From Geothrix sp. (GTDB taxonomy: Bacteria; Acidobacteriota; Holophagae; Holophagales; Holophagaceae): a DNA stretch of 64,000 nucleotides. The DNA lies in the NCBI RefSeq assembly GCF_030219325.1, contig NZ_CP126625.1, positions 62,001-126,000 on the forward strand, given 5' to 3'. Positions 42,529 through 51,600 of the stretch are shown one piece after another (positions within the stretch are counted from its first letter, which is position 1; each line of letters begins with the position of its first letter). The notes beneath the pieces were generated by a model, which was not told the DNA's origin, ran no database searches, and saw nothing but the letters and a program-made list of their open reading frames with translations. Both the position numbers and the translations under genes were made by a program.

Positions 42529-42824
42529 GCGATGCCAGGGTCCGCGCGGCCATCGAGGAGATGGAGGCGTGGCTGGCCGACCCCGCCTGGGAGCCGGAGG
42601 CCGAGGCCCTTGCCCGCTGGGATGCGGAGTTCAGGGCGGCGATGGCGCAGGCGGAGCGGGCGGAAGGGTGGCCAGCCCTGGCCGGCCGGGCCCACGCGGC
42701 CGGGAAGCTGCTGGAAGCCCGCATCCCGGTGGCTGTCGAGGCGCTGAACCGGGTCCGGGCGGAACTGGAAACCCAGGCCCAGGGGAACCGGGCGCTGAAG
42801 GGTTACGGCGCTGGGGTCCGCTGA
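42525..42824 (+). CDS. Small helical protein, probable FliT-like flagellar chaperone
   Basis: 99 residues, almost all helical with many Ala, Glu and Arg (IEEMEAWLADPAWEPEAEAL, GKLLEARIPVAVEALNRVRA). There is no clear family motif. Size, helical content and position directly after fliS with a 4-nt overlap fit FliT-type proteins, which bind FliD. That identity is inference. Confidence 0.6.
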   Translation: MSDARVRAAIEEMEAWLADPAWEPEAEALARWDAEFRAAMAQAERAEGWPALAGRAHAAGKLLEARIPVAVEALNRVRAELETQAQGNRALKGYGAGVR

Positions 42825-42877
42825 GACGGTTCCAGGCCCATGAGGCCTGCCGCAGGGAATTCATCCTCTGAGGTTCG

Positions 42878-45800
42878 CTACAGCCAGGCGTCACTGGCGG
42901 TCGTGATCGGCTTGAGCCCCGTGATTGGCCTCATGTCGCGGTGGATGGCCAGCATGCTGATCGAGCAGGCCCTGGGGGAAGGGGATCCGACAGCCGACTG
43001 TGGGGGGGCGTGCCACCAGAGTCGATAGTCCATCTCGAAAAGCCGCTGGATCAAATCAGCGGATTTCTCCGCATGGTCGTTCTTGATGTACATGATCGGC
43101 CGACAGCGCTTGATGGTCTCGGCGGCTCCTTCCAGGACGGCGGCTTCGTCCCCCCCCACGTCGAGCCTGATGAAATCCACCCGGTCCAGCTGGAAATCGT
43201 CCAGTCTGCCCAGGGGGACCACCTCGCCCTCCTCGGCGTCATCCCCGGTTCTCCCGTCCAGATCGCCGGATTGGGAGTCACCCAAGGCGCGGAGCTGGCA
43301 TTCGCCAGTGCAGGGACCCAGAGCCATGGCATAGGTGACGGCGTTGGGAATGCTGTTGAGCACGAGGTTCGCACAGAGGTTTTTGTACAGAACCGGCTGA
43401 GGCTCGAACGCGACCACGACCCCGCCGGAACCCGCGAGCTGGGCCAGGGGCACCGTGCGGGTACCGACACTTGCCCCCACATCGAGGACGATGCTCCCGA
43501 TGCCGACGAATTGGCTGAACAGCTGAAATTCCTCCTGGCTCAATTCCCCCGTTCCGGCCATGGAAGGCGCCCCGGGTTGGCCCCCCACCGGAACGAGCAT
43601 CCGGCCGTATCGGGTCTCCCGAAGGTCGACGGAGGGCGGGAATGGCCGGATGGGGGAGGTTTTCGCAGGGGGTTCGGATGGGCTCCCCGGCAGGCCGAAA
43701 CGCTGCTGGACGAGCGACAATCTCCGCCCCATCTCGGCACTTCCAAAGCCCAAAGCCCGGATCTTCTCCAGGCGCGGCAGAGCCGTGGTTCCGGTGTAGT
43801 AGGACGAATAGGACCCGAGGCGTTCGATTTCCTCCAGAATGGCCGCCAGCATCCAATTGTCGACGGAGGGCCCGGTGGCGAGGAGGTCAAACCGTCCTCC
43901 TGGAGCCAGGAAGGGTTCGTCCAGTTCCAGGCGATTGCGATGGACGATGCGGTCGAGCAGCTGCTGGAGTGCCTGCACGGCACAGGCCCTGTACCCGAAA
44001 TCCCGGGCGACGCGCGCGAGGCTGGCGAGCCGCATGTTGGAGGGGTCGCGCTCGCACAGGGCGCGCAACGCGCGAAAGCTCTTTTCCAGCGACGACACGC
44101 GCTCGGTCAAAGGAAGAGACGGATCTTGGCACACAGCATACTGAGCGAGGGCCGCCTCCACCTCGACGCTATTTCCAGCTGCCGCCGTCGCTTTCCAAGA
44201 TTCAAGCAGTTGGGCTCCATAGGGGAGGACAGCAAGGCTGGACCGCCAATCATGGGTCCTCCCGGAGGCCGTCCTTCCGACAGCTTCTTCTGAACCAGCG
44301 CCGGAGGGGGCCGGGCCTCCAAAGGCGGCTGCGGGTACGAGGAACCCCTGCCCAGCGAGGGATCGCGCACGATCCTGCTTGCAGCAGTACAGATTCAAAA
44401 GGTACCCATCCTCCATGGATTCGGCATCGATGGGGACAAGCACATTGAGCCCGGGGACCAGGCGATATGAGTCATATCCGAGCGCGGTGAAGTGATGGAT
44501 CAACTCCATGTGTACTGTGTCACCAGCTCGTATTTCATACTGAATCAAGGGTGAGAGCCGATCGAAGAAATGCTTGCCACCCTCCAAAATATTGGACTCT
44601 TCACCCTCTGCATCAATCTTAATGAACTCAATGTTTAACCAATCATTTTCGTTCATGCAATCATCAAGCGTGACAAGCTTCACGACCTCAGTGGCCCCGG
44701 CATGTTGGGGATCCTGCGTAAGGGCATTGAGCTCCGAATTGGCATTCAGGCTTAAGCAGGCGGTCCCACGAGCTTTGGAGAGAGCGCTGCGCTCGAGGAC
44801 GACATTTGAAACGTGGTTGACGGCCATCGATTCGGCAAGAAACCCCGCGGTGGTCGAGGCGGGTTCGAAGGCCCATACGCAACCGGTTGGACCGACGGTC
44901 TTGGCCATGGACAGGGTGTAGGTCCCGTAGTTTGCGCCAATGTCAATCACCCTCTGGCCTGGTTGCAGCAACCTGCGGAGGAATTTGATGTCGTCCTCGA
45001 ACCAGTCCTGCTGCTCTGAGAGCACATAGGTCGTGATTAAATCCAGCGAATCTGGCACCACGATTTTCACGCCATCAACCATGGTGTGGATGACCTTGGG
45101 CGGCCCTTGCACGGCTTCCCCATGCAGTGCCGGCCGAGTCAGCGCCTGGAGGTAAGGCTCACCGAGTTTGGTACCGGTGCGCCTGTCGTGCTCATTCAAG
45201 AGGAAGAGCGCCACATCGGGGCTTCCGTACAGGGCGAGGAAGATTGCCATTTTCTGCAACTGATCGGAAGTTAGGGCGTCGAGATGGAAAAGATCGCGGA
45301 TGAAAATGGCGTCCGCCCACATCTGCTGGTTCAAATGGTTGGTGTCGTTATTGAACACCAATGGCTTGACCGTGCGCCCGGCCCCGCCGATGAACTTGTG
45401 GAAGGTGAAGCCCCGGCTGCGGAGGAATGCATCTACGTCGCCGAAGAGGGGCTGTCCCAGGTACAGCGGAACAAATTCGACTTCGCAAACAATGAACAGG
45501 ACATCCTGCAGAACCGCGGCCGCGCCCTGCAGGGCCTCCAACTCGGCTCCTTGGATGTCCATCTTGATGAAGTCCACGCAGCCGATGGCCTGCTCTTCCA
45601 CAAATTCATCGAGCGGCACCGTATCGATCGAGCTGGTCTTCTTCAGCCGCATGACGTCAAGGTTATGAAACAGATCGGCATATCGCTCATCGGGGGGGAA
45701 CAACGAGCCGCACATCGAGTGGACGGTTTCGTAGAAAGGGCGCGTTTCCCTGCGTTTTGCCACGGCGGTGGGATAGTAGCGGACGCCTCGAGGCGCCTTG

Positions 45801-45976
45801 CGGTTCAGTTCGCTGCAGAGTTCAGCATCGGGTTCAAAGGCGACCACCTTCGACTTCGCCCACTGATCGAGCAGAGCGTGAAACGGCTCGCTCTTGGAGT
45901 CGATCGGTAAAGCCCCAAGTTCCAGCATGGTGAGCTCAAGGTCCCCTCCTGCCTTCTTGAGTAGATCGGAGAGCAT
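42878..45976 (-). CDS. Triple-domain FkbM-family methyltransferase
   Basis: 1032 residues with three FkbM-type SAM domains. Domain 1 (about 10-200): LELGALPIDSKSEPFHALL, VVAFEPDAELC, VDFIKMDIQGAELEAL. Domain 2 (about 305-540): VIDIGANYGTYTLSMAKTVG, WAFEPAS, IEFIKIDAEGEESNIL. Domain 3 (about 800-1000): IVLDVGASVGTRTVPLAQLA, VVAFEPQPVLYKNL, VDFIRLDVGGDEAAVL. A helical spacer lies at 590-760. Domain 1 has lost the glycine loop (GALPID for GANxG). FkbM enzymes O-methylate sugars or other small groups. The start is the ATG at 45976, 6 nt after AAGGA; the ATG 6 nt further up touches that site. DNA for domain 2 is clearly more AT-rich than its surroundings. Confidence 0.88.
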   Translation of the reverse strand: MLSDLLKKAGGDLELTMLELGALPIDSKSEPFHALLDQWAKSKVVAFEPDAELCSELNRKAPRGVRYYPTAVAKRRETRPFYETVHSMCGSLFPPDERYADLFHNLDVMRLKKTSSIDTVPLDEFVEEQAIGCVDFIKMDIQGAELEALQGAAAVLQDVLFIVCEVEFVPLYLGQPLFGDVDAFLRSRGFTFHKFIGGAGRTVKPLVFNNDTNHLNQQMWADAIFIRDLFHLDALTSDQLQKMAIFLALYGSPDVALFLLNEHDRRTGTKLGEPYLQALTRPALHGEAVQGPPKVIHTMVDGVKIVVPDSLDLITTYVLSEQQDWFEDDIKFLRRLLQPGQRVIDIGANYGTYTLSMAKTVGPTGCVWAFEPASTTAGFLAESMAVNHVSNVVLERSALSKARGTACLSLNANSELNALTQDPQHAGATEVVKLVTLDDCMNENDWLNIEFIKIDAEGEESNILEGGKHFFDRLSPLIQYEIRAGDTVHMELIHHFTALGYDSYRLVPGLNVLVPIDAESMEDGYLLNLYCCKQDRARSLAGQGFLVPAAAFGGPAPSGAGSEEAVGRTASGRTHDWRSSLAVLPYGAQLLESWKATAAAGNSVEVEAALAQYAVCQDPSLPLTERVSSLEKSFRALRALCERDPSNMRLASLARVARDFGYRACAVQALQQLLDRIVHRNRLELDEPFLAPGGRFDLLATGPSVDNWMLAAILEEIERLGSYSSYYTGTTALPRLEKIRALGFGSAEMGRRLSLVQQRFGLPGSPSEPPAKTSPIRPFPPSVDLRETRYGRMLVPVGGQPGAPSMAGTGELSQEEFQLFSQFVGIGSIVLDVGASVGTRTVPLAQLAGSGGVVVAFEPQPVLYKNLCANLVLNSIPNAVTYAMALGPCTGECQLRALGDSQSGDLDGRTGDDAEEGEVVPLGRLDDFQLDRVDFIRLDVGGDEAAVLEGAAETIKRCRPIMYIKNDHAEKSADLIQRLFEMDYRLWWHAPPQSAVGSPSPRACSISMLAIHRDMRPITGLKPITTASDAWL

Positions 45977-46058
45977 GGTCATTCCTTTCCCTGGGCGTTG
46001 CGGCTTTGGTCACCGTGTATAGCACAACCAAAACAAGACTGGTCCCAACCCGCGGTCC

Positions 46059-47690
46059 TCAAGAATCCACCATCTTCCGATAGGCGTCCTCCAACCCCTT
46101 CGTGAACCGAGCTCGATCGCACAGAGGCGAGTTTGCGACAACCATCCTGAGATGTCCGCGCAGCTCGGCGAGTTGCCCCCGGTCCTCTGAAAAGGCCGCC
46201 GCGAGCGAGACGAATTCGTCGGCGGAGGTGGTTGCCAGACCCGCAAGCCCCACGGCCGTCAAGATGGTGTATCCGACCCGGGCGGCGTGAAGGCCCCCGA
46301 CCAGGGAAATGACCGGAACCCCCATCCACAGGGCCTCGCACGTGGTCGTGGTGCCGTTGTAGGGGAAGGTGTCGAGGGCGATGTCGACCTTGCCGTAGGC
46401 GGCAAGGTGCTCCCGGGGGTTTGCCAGAAGACCCGAAAACGAGATGCGCGAGGCATCGATGCCCCGCTCGGCAAATCGCCCGCGGAAGCGGTCACAGACT
46501 TGTGTGTCGGAAAACGCGCGGGCCTTGATGAACATCCGGGAATCAGGCACAGCGGCGAGGACGCCGGACCAGAGGTCAAGGGTTTCATCCGAGATCTTTG
46601 CAGACTGGTTGAACGAGCCAAATGTGATGAACCCGTTTGCCAAAGCCGGCAACGGAGCGATGTCGGGAGAGGCGGCGTTGGGTGTGTAGCAGAGGAAGGG
46701 GGCGGGAAGCCGGATGAGCTCCTCGGTTGCGAAAGCTTCGCTGCCTTCCGGGTCGGTGTGGGCATCGACCATTCGAAAATCGATGAAGGGACAACCCGTG
46801 GTGGCCGGATATCCCAGATAAGTGGCTTGGATGGGGGCCGGACGGAAGGCGAAGATGCCGATGCGACTTCCGGAGGTATGTCCTCCGAGGTCGACCAGGA
46901 TGTCGATCTGGTCCGCCTCGATGCGCCCGGCGGCCTCGGCATCAGAGCAGGTCGAGAGATCCACGAAGTGCTCCGCCAATCGGACGAAGTTCTCGGTCAT
47001 CCGATCAGGGGCATGTGTCAAGGAATAGCAGAACACTTCGAATGCCCCGCGGTCGTGCGTGCCAAGGATCCCCAGCAGGAAGAAGGCCACCGAATGCCCT
47101 CTGAAATCGTTCGAAACGTAGCCGATGCAGATCCGCCGCCCGGCAGTGTCCTGCAGGGGCTTCCGGGCAGCCGAGGCGATGGGGGCGCACAGCATTTGAT
47201 GGACTTCGGCAAGGCCCAGGCCATCGGTGCAGGCGTAGTTCAGGTGGAGCAGCAGGTTGTTCCTGGCTGCCGAGTCATCGGGCGCGAGGTCGAAACCTCG
47301 TTGCAAGGCCTCGATCCCCTCGCTGATCAGTCCTTGATCCGCAAGGGCCACGCCAAGATTGACCCATGCCGTGTGGAAATCAGGCTGCCTGGTGACGATG
47401 CGGCGGAAGGTATCCGCCGCGGCGCAGGTATTGCCCAGATTGACCTGCGCCCCTGCGAGGTTGGTGAGGGCCGCGATGGAATCCGGACGGTATCGCAGGG
47501 CCGATGAGAACTGGTCTCGCCCCTTTTCAAACCGGGAACAGTGCATGAGGGCCGTCCCGAAATTGAAGTGGATCTGGAAATCTGACTCCCCGGCAGCCAC
47601 CACCTCCGCATAGGCTTCGACCGCCTCGCTCCATCGCCCGGATTCCACCAGTGACTCCGCCTTCGCGGCTCGTCCATTGTGCTGATCCAT
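46059..47690 (-). CDS. TPR-GT41 glycosyltransferase 4 (canonical SPINDLY/OGT type)
   Basis: 543 residues. About four TPRs (QIHFNFGTALMHCSRFEKG, HTAWVNLGVALADQG) precede the transferase: ICIGYVSNDFRGHSVAFFL (near 185), DQIDILVDLGGHTSGSRIG, PIQATYLGYPATTGCPFID, ITFGSFNQSAKISDETL with the family lysine, and DTFPYNGTTTTCEALWMGVP. Unlike the three tandem genes, all hallmark residues of GT41 are present. It probably glycosylates Ser/Thr of flagellin or another local protein. It is transcribed towards the FkbM gene, 82 nt away. GAGG lies 6 nt before the ATG. Confidence 0.93.
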   Translation of the reverse strand: MDQHNGRAAKAESLVESGRWSEAVEAYAEVVAAGESDFQIHFNFGTALMHCSRFEKGRDQFSSALRYRPDSIAALTNLAGAQVNLGNTCAAADTFRRIVTRQPDFHTAWVNLGVALADQGLISEGIEALQRGFDLAPDDSAARNNLLLHLNYACTDGLGLAEVHQMLCAPIASAARKPLQDTAGRRICIGYVSNDFRGHSVAFFLLGILGTHDRGAFEVFCYSLTHAPDRMTENFVRLAEHFVDLSTCSDAEAAGRIEADQIDILVDLGGHTSGSRIGIFAFRPAPIQATYLGYPATTGCPFIDFRMVDAHTDPEGSEAFATEELIRLPAPFLCYTPNAASPDIAPLPALANGFITFGSFNQSAKISDETLDLWSGVLAAVPDSRMFIKARAFSDTQVCDRFRGRFAERGIDASRISFSGLLANPREHLAAYGKVDIALDTFPYNGTTTTCEALWMGVPVISLVGGLHAARVGYTILTAVGLAGLATTSADEFVSLAAAFSEDRGQLAELRGHLRMVVANSPLCDRARFTKGLEDAYRKMVDS

Positions 47691-48120
47691 CGGGTCCTCT
47701 TCGGCAGTTTAGCCAAACCAAGAATGGGTGGGGGAAAGGGCCATGTCCTGGTGGCGGTCGGGACTGGGGATGGATGGGACGTCCCTGCGAAGGCCGATCG
47801 ATCATGGCCCTCGGGGATCGCATTCAAGAAGCAGGCCACTGCATGGCCGCGGAATTTGGGTGAAACTTGACCAGCGATGGTCACGAGGATGGGGTTGCGG
47901 GCCCCCGCGATTGCCCGGCCCGGGCCAGTTTGGCCACTCTGCGGGCTCAGATCATCAGCCGGTGGGACTGGTTTTGGGAAGGGGGTCCGAGTCCGCGTTT
48001 GGGTAGCATTTGCCGCCCAGGTGGATTCCAGATACTCCCAAACCGACCCGAGCCCAGAGGGCCGTCCTGAAGTCAGGGACGGACGGCTGGCGGCCGATAG
48101 GAACAGTGGATGTCCATGCC
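47691..48120. other. Intergenic region without a convincing gene
   Basis: About 430 nt between divergent GT41 gene 4 and the second FliS-like gene. Open frames here are short, mutually overlapping and without ribosome sites. GCCGATAG at 48093-48100 resembles a sigma-28 -10 element but no -35 is seen at the right distance. Confidence 0.5.
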
Positions 48121-48522
48121 ATGACCCTCATTCCCAATTCCCCAGGCGCCCCAGTTCAGTGCGAGCCGCCGGCCGTCCCAGAGCACATGGTGGTGTTGCT
48201 CCTGGAGGGAGGACAGCGCGTCCTGGTGAAACTCGAGGAGGCCATCGCTTCCGACGATCCGAGGCTGAAGGCCCACTTCACCAAGAAGATGCTCGCGATC
48301 CTCGACGAACTCCGCCGGCGGCTGAATCATGACCAGGGCGGGGACCTGGTGGACAACCTCGACCGCCTCTACGACTGGTGGCACCGGGAGATCCTCTTGG
48401 CCCGGAGCAATGGGGATGTCGAACGGCTGAAGCGCGTCCATGCCCAGATGGGTGACATGCGCCAAGCCTGGGAATACGTGCTGTTCCAAGGTGAGGGGAT
48501 GTCCGAGAGCCCCGAGCTCTAG
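48121..48522 (+). CDS. Second FliS-like flagellin chaperone
   Basis: 133 residues. The segment DPRLKAHFTKKMLAILDELR, GGDLVDNLDRLYDWWHREIL and VHAQMGDMRQAWEYV aligns with the end of the FliS at 42103-42528 (LVENLEKLYDWW, EQMGDIRQAWEQF). The N-terminal part differs from FliS. Start chosen at ATG 48121; a GTG at 48106 with AGGA only 3 nt away is the alternative. It may serve one of the two flagellins or another late flagellar protein. Confidence 0.72.
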   Translation: MTLIPNSPGAPVQCEPPAVPEHMVVLLLEGGQRVLVKLEEAIASDDPRLKAHFTKKMLAILDELRRRLNHDQGGDLVDNLDRLYDWWHREILLARSNGDVERLKRVHAQMGDMRQAWEYVLFQGEGMSESPEL

Positions 48523-48584
48523 CCCCCCGGAACGGCCCACTCCCTGGGCCCGCCGACCCCCAGAAGAAATGTCTCCCGGCTCGG

Positions 48585-48612
48585 TCAAGTGCTGACTCCG
48601 GGTAGCCGATAG
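48585..48612 (+). promoter_or_regulatory. Candidate sigma-28 promoter upstream of the M4 peptidase
   Basis: TCAAGTGC (48585-48592) agrees with TAAAGTTT at 5 of 8 positions; 12 nt later GCCGATAG (48605-48612) agrees with GCCGATAA at 7 of 8. The peptidase ATG is 79 nt further on. Confidence 0.4.
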
Positions 48613-48691
48613 GAGGGGATCTGCGCGCAGAGCTCGTCGGGCTGTAAAGCGGATCGCTCACTACCCCCATCAGCACTTCCCGGAGGCCGTC

Positions 48692-51600
48692 ATGACCGGT
48701 CCATGCGCCCGCACTGTCGCATCCTGCCTTGGCCTGTTTGCGGCTTCCCTGGTCGCCTCCCCCTCGGGCACCCGCGTCGAGGAGGCCGCCTCCAATGCCC
48801 GCCGGATGGCCGAGGTGCGGGCCCACCAGGAATTCGGTCAAGGCCTGGATGACCGGCACACCCTGAAGGCGTACCGAACGGAGGCCCTGGCTGACGGGGC
48901 TGGCTCCATCCGGTTCCAGCAGTACTATCAGGGGGTCCGCGTGCTGGGGGGGGAGCTGATCCTCCATCAGGTTCCCGGGCGGAGCCATGAGGCGGCGGCC
49001 GATGCCCTTGTCCGTGACCTTCAGATCGCCTCGGACCCGAGCCTCGAAGTGCACGAGGCCCTGGCCATCGCCCATGCTGCGGTAGCCCCCAGGAGCACCT
49101 ACCGGGTCGCGCCTACGGCGGAGCTTGTGGTCTTCCCTGTCACGCGGCTGGTGCCGAGGCCCGGGATCAAGGATCCGAAGAACGCCGAGGATTTCAAGGA
49201 AGTCGTCCTCCGGCACGAGCTGGCGTATCTCATCCACGTGGAGCTTGAGCAGGGGGAGGACACCCGCCACGAGGATCTGCTCGTCCAGGCCCACTCAGGG
49301 GGCATCCTCCGGCACTGGTCCACCCTGCACACCGCGGCCCACGAAGGCGTGGGGAAGTCCGAATACAGCGGCAGCGTGAAGCTGAACACGAACACGGTCG
49401 ACGGGGGGTTCGAACTGCGGGACCTGGGCCGCGCCGGCAACTACACCACCAATATGAATGGTGGCACCTCGGGTAACGGGTCGGTCTACACCGCGTCGGT
49501 GGACGCGTGGGGCGATGGCCTCAACTACAGCGCCGGCAACGGCAGCACCTCCGCCAACGGGCAGACCGCCGCCGTGGATGCCCACTATGGGATGCAGGTC
49601 ACCTGGGACTTCCTGACCAAGGTGATGGGGCGGAATGGCATCGACGGGACCGGCCGCACCGTGTTCAGCCGCGTCCACTACAGCGCGAGCTATGACAACG
49701 CCTTCTGGTCGGACGCCTGTTTCTGCATGACCTTCGGGGATGGCAGCATGTTCAAGACCCTGACGGCCATGGACGTGGCCGCCCACGAGATGGGCCATGG
49801 GGTCTGCGCCACCACCGCCAACCTGGCCTATGTCGGCGAGAGCGGCGGACTCAACGAGGCCAACTCCGACATCATCGGGACCATGGTCGAGTTCTACGCA
49901 CTGGGTGCGCAGGGCCAGGGAACGGTCATTCCCGACACGGGCGGGAACTGGACCATCGGCGAACTGCTGGAGACTGCGAGCTTCCCGACCCCGCTGCGCT
50001 ACATGCAGAAACCGAGCCTCGATGGCCGCAGCCCCGATGCCTGGAGCTCGAACCTGGCCAGCCTGGACGTCCACTTCAGCTCCGGCCCCATGAACCGCGC
50101 TTTCTATTTCCTGAGCCAGGGCAGTTCCTCCAGCGCTTCAAGCTCCGCCTACAGCAGCTACCTGCCGGCCGGCATGAGTGGCCTCGGCAACGACCGGGCC
50201 ATGCGCATCTGGTGGCGCACGCTGACCACCCGTCTCACGTCCTCCAGCAACTACCTGGCCGCCCGCAACGGCGCCATCGCCGCCGCCAAAGAGCTTTACG
50301 GGGCTGGCAGCACCGAGGAAAAGGCCGTCTGGAACGCGTTTGCGGGCATCAATGTCGGCTCGGCCTGGAAGGATACCGATGCATCGGCGCCGAGCGTGAC
50401 CCCCAAGGTCAGCGGTACCTCGGGCGTCCTGACCTTCAGCGCGACGGCCACGGACAACGTGGGCGTGACCAAGGTGGAGTACTACGTCAACAACGCCCTC
50501 AAGGGCAGCGCGACGGCCGCCCCCTACAGCTTCGGCTTCGTATCGACGGCCCTGGCCAATGGCAGCTACAGCCTGGTGGCCAAGGCCTACGACGCCGCCG
50601 GCAACGTCGGCACCTCCGCCGCGGTCCCCTTCACGATCAGCAATGCCGATACGACGGCCCCGACGGTCACGGCCACCGTCACGGGGACGGGCACCTCCAG
50701 GACCTTCACGGCGACGGCCACGGACAACGTCGGGGTCAGCCGGGTGGAGTACTACGTGGATGGCGCCCTCAAAGGCAGCGCTACGGCTTCCCCCTACACG
50801 GTCTCCTTCGACGGCACGACCGTGGCCAATGGCAGCCACAGCCTGGTGGCCAAGGCCTATGACGCCGCCGGCAACGTCGGCACCTCGGCGGTCGTCGCCT
50901 TCGTGGTGGACACCGTGGCGCCGAGCGTGACCCCCAAGGTCAGCGGCACCTCGGGCACCCTGGCCTTCAGCGCGACGGCCACGGACAACGTGGGCGTGAC
51001 CAAGGTGGAGTACTACGTCAACAACGCCCTCAAGGGCAGCGCGACGGCCGCCCCCTACAGCTTCGGCTTCGCGTCGACGGCCCTGGCCAATGGCAGCTAC
51101 AGCCTGGTGGCCAAGGCCTACGACGCCGCCGGCAACGTCGGCACCTCAGCCACCGTCACCTTCACCATCGACAATGACAAGACGGCGCCGAGCGTGACCC
51201 CCAAGGTCAGCGGTACCTCGGGCGTCCTGACCTTCAGCGCGACGGCCACGGACAACGTGGGCGTGACCAAGGTGGAGTACTACGTCAACAACGCCCTCAA
51301 GGGCAGCGCGACGGCCGCCCCCTACAGCTTCGGCTTCGTATCGACGGCCCTGGCCAATGGCAGCTACAGCCTGGTGGCCAAGGCCTACGACGCCGCCGGC
51401 AACGTCGGCACCTCCGCCGCGGTCCCCTTCACGATCAGCAATGCCGATACGACGGCCCCGACGGTCACGGCCACCGTCACGGGGACGGGCACCTCCAGGA
51501 CCTTCACGGCGACGGCCACGGATAACGTGGGCGTGACCAAGGTGGAGTACTACGTGGATGGCGCCCTCAAGGGCAGCGCCACGGCTTCCCCCTACACGGT

